A stretch of DNA of 64,000 nucleotides from Bacillota bacterium. Its GTDB lineage: Bacteria > Bacillota > Clostridia > Lachnospirales > Lachnospiraceae. How positions within the stretch are numbered: the stretch's first letter is position 1; every line of letters starts with the position of its first letter. The stretch lies in the NCBI GenBank assembly GCA_023386315.1, contig JAEWJZ010000001.1, positions 205,739 through 269,738 of the forward strand, given 5' to 3'. Under the pieces are notes generated by a model. The model did not search any database, was not told the origin of the DNA, and saw only the letters and a program-made list of their open reading frames with translations. Position numbers and translations under genes: made by a program. Positions 1 through 9,231 of the stretch are shown here, piece after piece.

Positions 1-166
1 TGGCCTTCGCCAGGAAAAACCGGATTTTAAGCTCTTCATTGGTAAAGATCAGCTTTCGGGAGTCCTTATCTTTCATCTCTTCGCAGGTGATTCCGATCCG
101 CTCGAACATTTCTAGTGACTGCTTGGCCAGACGCCCTTTTGCCAGGGCAAATGTCAGATATCTCAT
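1..166 (-). CDS. hisG: ATP phosphoribosyltransferase catalytic subunit HisG, 5' part only
   Basis: The first 55 codons read [18 protein letters not shown] and continue off the left edge. The ALAKGRL segment near the N-terminus is characteristic of HisG, which condenses ATP with PRPP in the first step of histidine synthesis. The gene begins 11 bases after hisZ ends. A short-form HisG needs HisZ as partner, which agrees with this arrangement. The C-terminal part is outside the window, so completeness cannot be judged. Confidence 0.9.
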   Translation of the reverse strand, partial: MRYLTFALAKGRLAKQSLEMFERIGITCEEMKDKDSRKLIFTNEELKIRFFLAKA

Positions 167-177
167 ACGTACCCCCA

Positions 178-1440
178 TTATTTTAAGTATTCTGAAAGCG
201 GAACCACATCCATACGCTTTAGGTCAAGGTTTATTACGGTTACCGATATTCCTTCCTGATCCAGATACAATACATTCTTTAAGTCGCGCCGCATGGCATA
301 TTCTTTATAAGCCTCCAGGGACCGTTCCGGTTTCTTGCACTGCAGCTGAACCGGTACCTTTAACTTACGAAAATGGCCGGCCAGAGAAATGGCATTCTCC
401 CTTGACTCCTGCTCATAAAGAATCATGGTGTTGGTCATGGAAACCTCTGTCTCAATCTTTTGCCTGCTTAATGCCAGCAAAAGCTCATCCACAGAAATTC
501 CAAATCCTACCGCCGGAGAATCCTTGCCAAACTGTTTTAAAAGGCTGTCATACCGGCCCCCGTTTACAATATAATCCCCTGTACCATAGGTATAGGCCTT
601 AAAAATAATTCCGGTATAATACTGATACTGGCTCAGCATTCCAAGGTCATAAGATACATAATCGGATAGCCCGTAGTGTTCCAGAATCCGGTTCACCTCT
701 TCCAGACGGCTGATGGCTCTTAACGCCCGCTTATTGGCAGTCAGTTCTCTGGCAGCCTGTATCTGTTCCAAAGACCCAAAAAGCTCGGGAAGCTTTAAAA
801 ATACCTGTTTTAGCTCCTGGGAAATGGGCTGGGCCATGACTAACTCTTCCACACCAAAGTAATTCTTGTTCTCAATCAGTTCCCGAAGAGTCTCTTCCAT
901 CTCCTCATCCATACCGGCCTCTTCCAAAAGCCCTTTAAAGAAATCCACCTCTCCCAGTTCCACCTGAAACTCGGTCAGACCGGTGGATTTCAGCGCCCAA
1001 ATCACCATGGCAAGGATTTCTCCGTCTGCATCCGGTGAATCATCACCAATTAACTCAACGCCTGTCTGGCTGGCTTCTTTCAGCCTTCCCTGATAGCTGG
1101 AATTGTTGATAAAGGTACGTTCCACATAGCAAAGCCGGATGGGCATATCCTCATCCAGAAAATACTTGGCTGCACATCTGGCGATTGCCGGCGTCTCATC
1201 CGGCCGCAGCACCAGAGTGTGATTATCCCGGTCAAAAAACTTGAACATCTCCTTTGCTTTTACACTTCCTCTGGATTCGTTAAAGATATCAAAAAATTCA
1301 AAGGTAGGAGTTTCTATATCCTGATAACCGCATAAGTGAAATTCTTTCAGCATTTTTTCCTGAATGACTGCTTTTCTCGTACACTCTATTCCATAAATAT
1401 CCCGGACACCATCCGGCGTATGTAACAGTTTATTAGCCAT
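178..1440 (-). CDS. hisZ: ATP phosphoribosyltransferase regulatory subunit HisZ
   Basis: The 420-aa protein is a paralogue of histidyl-tRNA synthetase. The N-terminal [10 protein letters not shown] resembles HisRS motif 1 surroundings, [10 protein letters not shown] matches the motif 2 arginine region, and a [10 protein letters not shown] block with GGRYDSLL follows near residues 270-300. HisZ does not charge tRNA; it forms the hetero-octamer with short HisG and confers histidine feedback control. The ATG at 1440 is chosen because GGAGG lies 5 bases upstream; an in-frame ATG at 1452 has no such site. hisG follows directly. A true HisRS is the alternative, but the diverged C-terminal domain and the hisG neighbour favour HisZ. 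Confidence 0.92.
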   Translation of the reverse strand: MANKLLHTPDGVRDIYGIECTRKAVIQEKMLKEFHLCGYQDIETPTFEFFDIFNESRGSVKAKEMFKFFDRDNHTLVLRPDETPAIARCAAKYFLDEDMPIRLCYVERTFINNSSYQGRLKEASQTGVELIGDDSPDADGEILAMVIWALKSTGLTEFQVELGEVDFFKGLLEEAGMDEEMEETLRELIENKNYFGVEELVMAQPISQELKQVFLKLPELFGSLEQIQAARELTANKRALRAISRLEEVNRILEHYGLSDYVSYDLGMLSQYQYYTGIIFKAYTYGTGDYIVNGGRYDSLLKQFGKDSPAVGFGISVDELLLALSRQKIETEVSMTNTMILYEQESRENAISLAGHFRKLKVPVQLQCKKPERSLEAYKEYAMRRDLKNVLYLDQEGISVTVINLDLKRMDVVPLSEYLK

Positions 1441-1491
1441 AACAACCTCCAACCGTTCAAGAAAATATTTTTCATAGAAAACTATTTTTAG

Positions 1492-1513
1492 TCACTTTAT
1501 TGTAGTAAAGTGA
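1492..1513. promoter_or_regulatory. Inverted repeat in the his leader
   Basis: TCACTTTA (1492-1499) and TAAAGTGA (1506-1513) are perfect 8-bp arms around a 6-base spacer. It begins about 15 bases downstream of the expected start of transcription of hisZ. Position and symmetry suit a repressor operator or a small leader hairpin. No U-run follows, so it is not a classic terminator, and no T-box features were recognised. Confidence 0.45.
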
Positions 1514-1534
1514 TAATTTAATAACGTGTAGTTT

Positions 1535-1563
1535 ATTATAGGCGAGAAATATATTCTTGTCAA
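1535..1563 (-). promoter_or_regulatory. Consensus sigma-A promoter for hisZ-hisG
   Basis: On the minus strand TTGACA (1563-1558) is separated by 17 bases from TATAAT (1540-1535). Both boxes match the vegetative consensus exactly. The -35 box overlaps the stop codon of recU, so the histidine genes have their own promoter tucked onto the end of the preceding gene. Confidence 0.85.
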
Positions 1564-2093
1564 TCTCTTCTGTCCAAATCTTTTTGAATCAGTTCCAGAT
1601 AGTGAATCAGGATATCCCTGCAGCCTGATATCTTCCAGGTTTTGTCCAGTTCCTCGTAGGTAAAGCTTTTTCTTCCCCCTGCTTCCATTCTTTGAAAATA
1701 ACACTTAATCTGGTCAAAGGGCAGATAATAAACTTCATTTTTGTGGGTATAGGACACGATAAAAAACGCGATTCCACCCTGCCTTTCAAATTCTTCCATG
1801 AAAGTGACCTGATGAGAGTGAATATTCTGCAGCGGAAATGTATCAGACGCACATTCCTTTGCATCAAAGCAAACAGGAATTCCCTGAACGGCACCGATAT
1901 AATCCACCGTACTTTTCTGATCAAAATAGGCCAGGGTAATATGCCTGCTCTCCTTATCAATGGATATAGGCGTAATGGGTGTGGGGATTTTCTGAATCAG
2001 AGCCAGTCCCTTTTCACGATAACTGTCGTTGCTCCGGTTAATCAGCTCTTCTAATGTTGAGCCCCTTAATCCTCTTGTTTTCCAGGTTCCCAT
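1560..2093 (-). CDS. recU: Holliday junction resolvase RecU
   Basis: The 177-aa protein shows the RecU core: an N-terminal RGSTLEELINRSN stretch, KSTVDYIGA, then FDAKE (acidic metal-binding cluster) followed by FPLQNIHSHQ. RecU cleaves Holliday junctions during recombination and segregation in Firmicutes. The length fits the family. GGAGG lies 9 bases before the ATG and also forms the end of the upstream RluA-type gene, whose stop is 6 bases away, so translation is probably coupled. The often-seen neighbour ponA is absent here. Confidence 0.93.
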   Translation of the reverse strand: MGTWKTRGLRGSTLEELINRSNDSYREKGLALIQKIPTPITPISIDKESRHITLAYFDQKSTVDYIGAVQGIPVCFDAKECASDTFPLQNIHSHQVTFMEEFERQGGIAFFIVSYTHKNEVYYLPFDQIKCYFQRMEAGGRKSFTYEELDKTWKISGCRDILIHYLELIQKDLDRRD

Positions 2094-2099
2094 CGTATC

Positions 2100-3062
2100 C
2101 TACCTCCATTCCCTGCATATGGCAGCGTAAATGAGAGGCAGGGGAGCCGTAAATTCCTTACCCGAGAGATAAGAAAGGGGTTCCGGAAGCTGTGGCAATA
2201 CCAGCTGATAGGAATGAAGAAGCTGTGACTGGACTTTGTAAAGCCTCTTCGCCTCTTCATTTACCTTTTTATCTCCATATTTATAATCCCCCACAATTGG
2301 ATGCCCTATGGAAGATAAATGAGCCCGGATCTGGTGTGTGCGCCCAGTGATCAGTGTTACCCTTAACAGCGTATAGCCGCCGTAATAATCTAACGGCATA
2401 TATTCCGTAGAGATCGGCACACTGTCTTTAAATTCACTGGTACGGACAGTGACCTGATTGGTCTTCTCATCCTTTGCCAGGAACCCGGTAATCATCTGTT
2501 TTTCAGCCACATGGCCTTTCACCACACACTGGTAATACTTATGAATGGACCTGTCCTTAAAAACCTCCGACATCACCTGAAGGCCGGCCAGAGATTTTCC
2601 TCCGACTACAAGACCGCTGGTATTACGGTCTAAGCGGTTGCAGACAGAAGGGCGGAAACTTTTTAACTGCTCCGTGGATAATTCACCTTCTGAAAGCAGA
2701 TAATCAATTAAATATTCCACAAGAGACTCGTCGGAATCCTTTGCTTTTTGAGAAAGCATTCCTGCCGGCTTATTAATGAGAATGATGTTTTCATCTTCAT
2801 ATATGATATTTAAATGAACCTTACTCACTCTGGGAACCTTAACCTGGGAGAATTTTTCAATGGTCTCATCGGAAAGAAACAATTTGATTTCATCTCCCTG
2901 GGAGAGCTTTTCTGAGCCGTCGCATTTTTTTCCATTTAAAGTGATGTTCTTTTTCCGCATCATTTTATAAAGAAAGCTTTTCCCTGCAAGATTTAAATAT
3001 TTGGACAGCAGCTTATCAAGCCGCTGCCCTGCTTCATTCGTCGATACAATCACAGACTGCAT
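2100..3062 (-). CDS. RluA-family pseudouridine synthase with S4 domain
   Basis: 320 aa. An N-terminal S4-like RNA-binding segment (about residues 10-60, QRLDKLLSKYL) is followed by the catalytic domain. The signature NRLDRNTSGLVV contains the nucleophilic aspartate of RluA/RluC/RluD enzymes, and RTHQIRAHLSSIGHPIVGD is the conserved C-terminal motif. It isomerises uridines in 23S rRNA or tRNA; which site cannot be decided here. It sits between a small membrane protein gene and recU. Confidence 0.9.
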   Translation of the reverse strand: MQSVIVSTNEAGQRLDKLLSKYLNLAGKSFLYKMMRKKNITLNGKKCDGSEKLSQGDEIKLFLSDETIEKFSQVKVPRVSKVHLNIIYEDENIILINKPAGMLSQKAKDSDESLVEYLIDYLLSEGELSTEQLKSFRPSVCNRLDRNTSGLVVGGKSLAGLQVMSEVFKDRSIHKYYQCVVKGHVAEKQMITGFLAKDEKTNQVTVRTSEFKDSVPISTEYMPLDYYGGYTLLRVTLITGRTHQIRAHLSSIGHPIVGDYKYGDKKVNEEAKRLYKVQSQLLHSYQLVLPQLPEPLSYLSGKEFTAPLPLIYAAICREWR

Positions 3063-3086
3063 AATGGTTCCCTCTTTTACTGAATT

Positions 3087-3656
3087 TTACATGGACAGAC
3101 TCTTTAACAGGGTAACTGTCTGGTCAGATCTGTCATTATCTTCATTTTTTTCTTTCGGTTTCAGACAGCTTAAGCGCTTAAAAAAGGAATTTTCATCAAA
3201 AATCACCTTTACATTATAATCCAGCTTATGCTGGCTCAGCATCTGTTTTATATATCGTTCTGCTTTGTCAGAATCCGCTTTGCCGGCTGTGCAGTAGGCA
3301 TAGATTTCATCCGGCATAACCAGAATCACATCCATTGGCAGGAGCTGTTCCTTTGAAGAAATGATAAGGTCATACAAAAGGACTCCTTTTTCATCATAAG
3401 CGGAGGCCTTTTTCTCAAGCATCGAAGAGATAGACCGGTACTTGAAAGAGGCAAGCAGAGGGGCTGCAATATTTGCTGCCGGCAGAACGGAAAGGATCGC
3501 CATTACAGTTAACGTGTTCTTTAAAGCAGTATTGTCGGCAAATTTCCTGAATATCAACTGAATGACGATGAGAGCCGCCCCAATCAATACCTTTAACAAT
3601 TCTTTCTTTTTATGGTAATCCCGGTAGCCAGACTGCCCTTTGCTGTATCGTTTCAC
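3087..3656 (-). CDS. Conserved-looking membrane protein of unknown function
   Basis: 189 aa, not recognised. After a basic N-terminus, two adjacent hydrophobic stretches (about residues 22-40 and 48-70) suggest a membrane hairpin. They are followed by a soluble alpha/beta-looking domain (VILVMPDEIYAYC) and a charged tail. The start codon is GTG at 3656 with GAGGG upstream. It lies 18 bases after the SDR gene and 24 bases before the RluA-type gene, so it is part of the same transcription unit. Confidence 0.7.
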   Translation of the reverse strand: MKRYSKGQSGYRDYHKKKELLKVLIGAALIVIQLIFRKFADNTALKNTLTVMAILSVLPAANIAAPLLASFKYRSISSMLEKKASAYDEKGVLLYDLIISSKEQLLPMDVILVMPDEIYAYCTAGKADSDKAERYIKQMLSQHKLDYNVKVIFDENSFFKRLSCLKPKEKNEDNDRSDQTVTLLKSLSM

Positions 3657-3674
3657 TTTTGTAACCCTCTTTCT

Positions 3675-4457
3675 TTATCTTCTGTTGTCCACCACCCGCA
3701 TAAACCCTTTCATGAAACGGATTATTATAGAATGAGGGATTGTCTTGGTTAAAAGCCGGAAAGCCTTCATCGTTGTTCCGTAAACGGAAACCGGCCTCCC
3801 CATCATGCTGTCACGAAGTGCCAGGCGCACTACTTTTTTCGGATCAGCCATGACTATTTTTTTATAAAACGGAATTTTCCCGGTTGTCTCGGCGATATCA
3901 AAGAATTCCGTTCTGACAGGTCCGGGACATACGGCTGTCACAAGGATGCCTTTGGGTTTTAATTCCTCATTTAAGGCTCTGCTGTAGCTTAAAACAAAGG
4001 CTTTCGTAGCAGCGTAGATGGCAAAACCAGGCTGGGGCAGAAAAGCTGCGGCAGACGCAAATTGTATGATCCTGCTGTTTTCAGACATATAAGGAAGTAC
4101 CATATGGGTCACTGCACAAAGCGCTCTGCAGTTTAAATCCACCATACCAAGTTCATCATTTAAATTGACGGAACTCACCGCCCCGATCTTTCCATAACCG
4201 GCAGCATTGATCAGCCATTTTACTTCTGGTTTCTCTTCAAATAAAACATCCTGCAGGCTCATCAATCTGCTGTCATCCGTTAAATCTATGGCAAATGTTC
4301 TTACCCTTACCGGAACAATAGATGATAATTCTTCCATCCGCTCCTGTCTTCTGGCAATTGCCCAGATTTCACCGATGCCGCCAAAGCGGTCGGCAATCTG
4401 CATGATAAACTCTCTTCCCAAACCGGAAGACGCTCCTGTTACGATAGCTACCTTCAT
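3675..4457 (-). CDS. SDR-family NAD(P)-dependent oxidoreductase
   Basis: 260 aa. The N-terminal dinucleotide-binding motif TGASSGLG, the NAAGYG turn and the catalytic YAATK (Tyr-x3-Lys) define a classical short-chain dehydrogenase; PGPVRTEF follows as in the family. Substrate is unknown. Two adjacent ATGs (4460, 4457) are possible; the second has better spacing from AAGGG. Neighbours on both sides run the same way but give no functional clue. Confidence 0.88.
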   Translation of the reverse strand: MKVAIVTGASSGLGREFIMQIADRFGGIGEIWAIARRQERMEELSSIVPVRVRTFAIDLTDDSRLMSLQDVLFEEKPEVKWLINAAGYGKIGAVSSVNLNDELGMVDLNCRALCAVTHMVLPYMSENSRIIQFASAAAFLPQPGFAIYAATKAFVLSYSRALNEELKPKGILVTAVCPGPVRTEFFDIAETTGKIPFYKKIVMADPKKVVRLALRDSMMGRPVSVYGTTMKAFRLLTKTIPHSIIIRFMKGFMRVVDNRR

Positions 4458-4485
4458 CATGATCCCTTCTTTCAATCAGACATTG

Positions 4486-6426
4486 TTATTGTTTCTTTGT
4501 TGATTTTTTATGAACATTCCGGATGGTCTTTTTTCTGCGTTCCCGCTGACCGCCCGGTACTGCTTCCGTCTTATTCCCTTTTCCATAATCTTTTCCTGTT
4601 TTTCGCTCGGTAAAACCAGGTTTAAAACCGGATTTGGGGCGAATGAGGCATTTTTTATCAAAACCGATCAAATCCGTTCTTCCCGCTTTGGTAAGTGCTT
4701 CTTCCACAAGGTCATAATTTTTCGGATTCCGGTATTGAATCAATGCCCTCTGCATGGCTTTCTCATGAGGATTGGTAGGAACATAAACCGGTTCCATAGT
4801 CCTGGGATCATAGCCTGTGTAATACATGCAGGTGGAAATGGTAGACGGCGTAGGATAAAAATCCTGGACCTGTTCCGGCATATATCCAAGATCCCTTAAA
4901 TACTCCGCAAGCTCAATGGCTTCTTTCAGTCCTGAGCCCGGGTGGGAGGACATTAAATAAGGAACCAGATACTGTTTTAAACCCAGCCGTCCGTTCATAT
5001 CATTATATTCCTTTACGAACCTGCGGTAAACATCATTTTTTGGTTTTCCCATTCTGGTAAGAACATTGTCCGCCACATGCTCCGGTGCCACCTTTAACTG
5101 CCCGCTGACATGGTATTCACAAAGCTCTTTTAAGAATTTTTTGCCCGGATCTGCAAGCACGTAATCAAAACGGATACCAGAACGGATAAACACTTTTTTC
5201 ACTTTCGGTAGATTTCTTAACTTTCTCAAAAGTTCAATGTAGTCGGAATGATCTGCCCTTAAATTCTTACAGGGTTCCGGAAACAGACACTGCTTATTGG
5301 GACAGGCACCTTTCCCGATCTGTTTTTCACAGGCCGGATAGCGGAAATCCGCTGTGGGACCTCCTACATCATGGATATAACCCTTAAAATCAGGCTCATT
5401 GGTCAGCCATTTCGCCTCTTCTATCAGAGATTCATGACTCCTGGCCTGTATGATCCTTCCCTGATGGAACGTAAGGGCACAGAAGCTGCACGCACCGAAA
5501 CAGCCCCGGTTGCTGATGAGACTGAACTTAATTTCCCGGATCGCCGGTACTCCCCCCAGTTCTTCATAGGACGGATGATAATTTCTCATGTAAGGCAGGG
5601 AATAAACCTCGTCCATTTCCTCAGTCGACAGAGGTTTTGCCGGTGGATTCTGCACCACATATAAATTGTCCCTGTATGGCTCAACAAGACGCTTTCCGAT
5701 ATAAGGATCGGTATTGCCATACTGGATATAGTAGCTCTTTGCATATTCCAGCTTATCTTTTTTCATGCTGTCATAAGACGGCAGAACAAGAGCATCATAT
5801 ACGGATTCCAGGCTGTCTGTCTTATAAACAGTACCTTCTACAAAGGTAATATCCCGGATATCGATTCCGCTGTTTAAGGCATCTGCTATTTCCACAATGG
5901 ATTTCTCTCCCATTCCATAGGAGATTAAATCTGCCTGGGAATCAATTAAAATGGAGTGTTTCAGACGATCTGACCAGTAATCGTAATGTGCCAGACGTCT
6001 TAGGCTGGCTTCGATTCCTCCGATTATAACAGGAGCTTTTTTATAAACAGAACGAATAAGATTGCAGTAAACCGTAGTTGCATAGTCCGGACGTTTTCCC
6101 ATCACACCGCCCGGAGTATAGGAGTCCTGCTGTCGTTTCTTCCTGGAGACGGAATAATGATTCACCATGGAATCCATATTTCCGGCGGAAACCAAAAATC
6201 CAAGCCTTGGTTCACCAAGAACAGAAATGCTTGATGGATCCTTCCAGTCAGGCTGTGCTATAATTCCTACCTTATATCCATGTGCCTCTAAAAGGCGGCT
6301 GATTATGGCATGACCGAAGGATGGGTGGTCTACATAGGCATCTCCTGTTACATAGACAAAGTCACATTGTTTCCATCCCCGGATATTCATGTCCGCCCTG
6401 GTGATCGGTAGATAGTCATGCATCAT
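4486..6426 (-). CDS. YgiQ-family radical SAM protein
   Basis: 646 aa. The N-terminal part (YVDHPSFGHA, then IIGGIEASLRR) is the typical YgiQ domain, and SNRGCFGACSFCALTFHQG carries the Cys-x3-Cys-x2-Cys that binds the radical SAM iron-sulfur cluster at about residue 315. A lysine/arginine-rich tail ends the protein. The family is broadly conserved but its substrate is not established. The start overlaps the stop of the HAD gene by four bases. Confidence 0.93.
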   Translation of the reverse strand: MMHDYLPITRADMNIRGWKQCDFVYVTGDAYVDHPSFGHAIISRLLEAHGYKVGIIAQPDWKDPSSISVLGEPRLGFLVSAGNMDSMVNHYSVSRKKRQQDSYTPGGVMGKRPDYATTVYCNLIRSVYKKAPVIIGGIEASLRRLAHYDYWSDRLKHSILIDSQADLISYGMGEKSIVEIADALNSGIDIRDITFVEGTVYKTDSLESVYDALVLPSYDSMKKDKLEYAKSYYIQYGNTDPYIGKRLVEPYRDNLYVVQNPPAKPLSTEEMDEVYSLPYMRNYHPSYEELGGVPAIREIKFSLISNRGCFGACSFCALTFHQGRIIQARSHESLIEEAKWLTNEPDFKGYIHDVGGPTADFRYPACEKQIGKGACPNKQCLFPEPCKNLRADHSDYIELLRKLRNLPKVKKVFIRSGIRFDYVLADPGKKFLKELCEYHVSGQLKVAPEHVADNVLTRMGKPKNDVYRRFVKEYNDMNGRLGLKQYLVPYLMSSHPGSGLKEAIELAEYLRDLGYMPEQVQDFYPTPSTISTCMYYTGYDPRTMEPVYVPTNPHEKAMQRALIQYRNPKNYDLVEEALTKAGRTDLIGFDKKCLIRPKSGFKPGFTERKTGKDYGKGNKTEAVPGGQRERRKKTIRNVHKKSTKKQ

Positions 6427-7088
6427 GATTTAGCTCCATTTCTTTCTAATAGCTGGTAATAGTCATAAATAAAATAATCGGCCAGTTCCCTTTTTTCAGC
6501 TTCCAATGCCCTGGAAAAATCGTCATCAATGGCACAGACAGTCATTCCGGCTCTTTTCCCCGCCAGAATCCCCGCCGGAACATCCTCAAATACCAGACAA
6601 TGTGACGGTGATACTTCAAGTTCCTTTGCTACCTTCAGATAAATATCCGGAGCAGGCTTTCCAGCCGCGACTTCGCAGGAAGTAGCCACTATCTTAAAAT
6701 ACTTCCCGATTTTTAAGGAATCAATCACTGCCTCCACCATCTCTCTGCCGTTGCTGGTAGCAATTCCCATATGCAGGCCCTGTGACGCAAGATATGCCAG
6801 AAATTCTCCGGCTCCCGGTTTTAAGGGAACTTCATACTTATATTTATCCAGTGACATCTCCGTCCATATTCCCTTAATTACTTCCAGAGATTCCTTCAGT
6901 TTAAACCGCTCTTTAAAATAAAAGGCAGTTTCCGAAAAACTCATTCCTTCAATTTCTCTTTCTAAATCTTCCGGGCATGCAATTCCTCTGCTTCCTAAAA
7001 ACTCTATATCAATGGATTTCCACATCCACATGGAATCTACGAGGGTTCCATCCAGATCAAAAATCACTGCTTTTTTCTCATTGAGCAT
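6423..7088 (-). CDS. HAD-superfamily hydrolase (beta-phosphoglucomutase-like)
   Basis: About 221 aa. Motif I is FDLDGTLVDS (nucleophilic and general-acid aspartates), motif II is the TSNGRE region, and the motif III/IV area reads GKPAPDIYL and FEDVPAGILAGKRAGM. This is a class with an N-terminal helical cap, probably a sugar-phosphate phosphatase or mutase. The start at 7088 (MLNEKK) is preferred; an in-frame ATG at 7112 lies within the preceding gene and lacks a ribosome site. It overlaps both neighbours. Confidence 0.85.
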   Translation of the reverse strand: MLNEKKAVIFDLDGTLVDSMWMWKSIDIEFLGSRGIACPEDLEREIEGMSFSETAFYFKERFKLKESLEVIKGIWTEMSLDKYKYEVPLKPGAGEFLAYLASQGLHMGIATSNGREMVEAVIDSLKIGKYFKIVATSCEVAAGKPAPDIYLKVAKELEVSPSHCLVFEDVPAGILAGKRAGMTVCAIDDDFSRALEAEKRELADYFIYDYYQLLERNGAKS

Positions 7089-7824
7089 CTTTTGTTTTTT
7101 CTTCCTTTCCATGACGCTTTAGCAAGTCTGTCTCTTCTGTCGTAAGCGGGCGGTACTCACCCGGCTGTAAATTTTCATCCAGCTTTAAGCTTCCCATCGA
7201 GAGCCTCTTTAAGTATACCACACTGCACCCCAACGCTTCAAACATTCGTTTTACCTGATGGAATTTTCCTTCCCGGATGGTGAGGAGAATAGAGGAAGGA
7301 TTCCCGTATTCCAGAATCTCAAGGCTGGCTGGCATGGTTAAGGTCCCGTCTTCCAGCACCACTCCCTCTTCCATGCGTTTCTTTGCATCTACAGGGATCG
7401 CTCCTTCTATTTTTGCATAATAGACCTTATCCACATGCTTTTTGGGAGACAGGAGCTGATGCGCCAGATCTCCGTCATTGGTAATAAGAAGCAGACCTTC
7501 CGTATCAATATCCAGTCTTCCTACCGGGAATAAATCGCTCCGTTTTCGATCCTCAATTAAATCAATGACTGTCTGATACCGGTTATCTTCTGTAGCCGAT
7601 ACGACTCCCTGGGGCTTACAAAGCATATAATATTCAAATTCAGCATAAGAGATATTTCTTCCGTCAACAGCAATGGTATTCTGGTCCGGAATGATTTTCC
7701 GCTCTGATTTTTTCTCAGGGATTCCATCAACGGTAATCCTTCCTTTTCTTGCCATCTCTTTGATCTGACTTCTGGTTCCCTCTCCCATTTCAGCTAAATA
7801 TTTATCTAATCGGATCTCTTTCAT
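7078..7824 (-). CDS. RsuA/RluB-family pseudouridine synthase
   Basis: 248 aa. An N-terminal S4 domain (IRLDKYLAEMGEGTRSQIKE) precedes the catalytic domain with GRLDIDTEGLLLITNDG, whose aspartate is the nucleophile of the RsuA/RluB/RluE/RluF family. It modifies rRNA; the exact position is not resolvable by eye. Its ATG shares one base with the stop of the RsmF-type gene (TGATG), so translation is coupled to another rRNA-modification gene. Confidence 0.9.
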   Translation of the reverse strand: MKEIRLDKYLAEMGEGTRSQIKEMARKGRITVDGIPEKKSERKIIPDQNTIAVDGRNISYAEFEYYMLCKPQGVVSATEDNRYQTVIDLIEDRKRSDLFPVGRLDIDTEGLLLITNDGDLAHQLLSPKKHVDKVYYAKIEGAIPVDAKKRMEEGVVLEDGTLTMPASLEILEYGNPSSILLTIREGKFHQVKRMFEALGCSVVYLKRLSMGSLKLDENLQPGEYRPLTTEETDLLKRHGKEEKTKDAQ

Positions 7825-9188
7825 CACTGCCACCGCCATCCCGGATAGTATTTATTTTTTAGCGTATCCCCATTCCCTTTTGCAAATCCCAGAGGGAATC
7901 CGTCTACGCAGATTAAGCACCAGCCTTTTTTTCTTCCTTCCGATTCTGTTAAAAATACAGTCTCTCCTTTTAAATACCGGATCACTCGTTCGTCTTCCTT
8001 TTTAAAGGAGATGGTCTGCTTAAATTCTTCCATTTTTAAAGACTGGGCCAGTGCCTGAGAAGGTTCAAAACGATCCTTTTTCATCTCACCAAGGCAGAGA
8101 CCTGTCCGAAGATAACGAAGTTTCCCTCCATTTTCCGGAAAATATTCCGGTAGATAATAGACACAGTCATTCTTTATCTCAATTCGGGAGCTGATGAGAG
8201 GTTTTGATATCAGGGAAAGGAACTGGGAAAGCTCGTCAGGAAGTGCTTTTTTCTTTTTGCTTCCTGTCTTAGATATCTCTGCCGGAACCTGTCCGCCCTT
8301 TTTCTTTAGAAGTGCCATAAAATGGCCTTCTCCCTTAATTTTATGGGGAAACAGACGCAGGCAGCCTGACAGACCGATCCCGTCTGAGGCTCCCTCAAAA
8401 AGCGGCAGTTTCACCAGTTCCATGTCCCCATGATTTTCCAGAATCATACGGATAATATCTTCATTTTCACAAATAGAGAAGGTACAGGTGGAATACATCA
8501 TAAGACCGCCGGGAGCCAGCATATCAACCGCATGTCCGACAATTTCCTTCTGGATCGCTGCATAATATTCCGGTCCATGCTCTTCATAGCTTTTCACCAT
8601 ATCTGCGTCTTTACGGAACATTCCTTCTCCGGAGCAGGGCGCATCCACAAGAATCTTATCAAAAAAGCTGCCAAATGCCGCTTTTAATTTCTGCGGTTCC
8701 TCGCTGGTGACACAGATATTTTCTATTCCCCACAGCTCCAGGTTTTTCAGCAAAGCCCGCGCCCTGGAATTGCTGATATCATTGGAGACTAAAAGACCCT
8801 TTCCCTTCAGTTTTGCACCAAGTTCCGTGCTTTTGCCTCCTGGAGCCGCACAAAGATCCAGGACCTTATCTCCCGGCACGACCGGAAGCATATGAGCCGG
8901 TGTCATGGCACTGGGCTCCTGAAGATAGTAAAGTCCGGCGTAATAATACGGATCTTTCGCAGGACGTTCCTCTCCCTCATAATAAAATCCGTTTTCTGCC
9001 CAGGCAACCGGATGAAGCTTTAATGATGTCATCTTAATAAACTCTTCAGGGGAAATCTTTAACGTATTGACACGCAATCCGTAAAGGCGTTCTTCATCAA
9101 AGCTATTTACATAGGCCTCAAATTCTTCTTCTCCCAGCAAGTCCTTCATTCTGCTTAAAAATTCTTCCGAAATCTTGATTTCTTTCAC
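7824..9188 (-). CDS. RsmF/RsmB-type rRNA (cytosine-5) methyltransferase
   Basis: 454 aa. SAM-binding LDLCAAPGGKS, motif IV DAPCSGEGMF and motif VI YSTCTFSICENE are the signature of the NOL1/NOP2/Sun family, with the two catalytic cysteines present. The C-terminal third (from about residue 330) resembles the pre-PUA/PUA RNA-binding region of RsmF. It methylates cytosine in 16S rRNA. It is followed with one-base overlap by a pseudouridine synthase. Confidence 0.92.
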   Translation of the reverse strand: MKEIKISEEFLSRMKDLLGEEEFEAYVNSFDEERLYGLRVNTLKISPEEFIKMTSLKLHPVAWAENGFYYEGEERPAKDPYYYAGLYYLQEPSAMTPAHMLPVVPGDKVLDLCAAPGGKSTELGAKLKGKGLLVSNDISNSRARALLKNLELWGIENICVTSEEPQKLKAAFGSFFDKILVDAPCSGEGMFRKDADMVKSYEEHGPEYYAAIQKEIVGHAVDMLAPGGLMMYSTCTFSICENEDIIRMILENHGDMELVKLPLFEGASDGIGLSGCLRLFPHKIKGEGHFMALLKKKGGQVPAEISKTGSKKKKALPDELSQFLSLISKPLISSRIEIKNDCVYYLPEYFPENGGKLRYLRTGLCLGEMKKDRFEPSQALAQSLKMEEFKQTISFKKEDERVIRYLKGETVFLTESEGRKKGWCLICVDGFPLGFAKGNGDTLKNKYYPGWRWQ

Positions 9189-9231
9189 TTTTTTACTCCC
9201 ATTTCATCTCTATGTAAGCAATCTTAATATA

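Noticed and set aside
39..602. 187-aa open frame on the plus strand
   Set aside because: It lies antisense to hisG and hisZ, whose protein motifs are clear. Its translation has no recognisable features.
178..1440. Histidyl-tRNA synthetase (hisS)
   Set aside because: The gene is directly before hisG and the C-terminal anticodon-binding domain appears diverged, so HisZ is preferred.
1441..1560. T-box or riboswitch in the his leader
   Set aside because: The leader is only about 90 bases and lacks the T-box sequence and a terminator hairpin.
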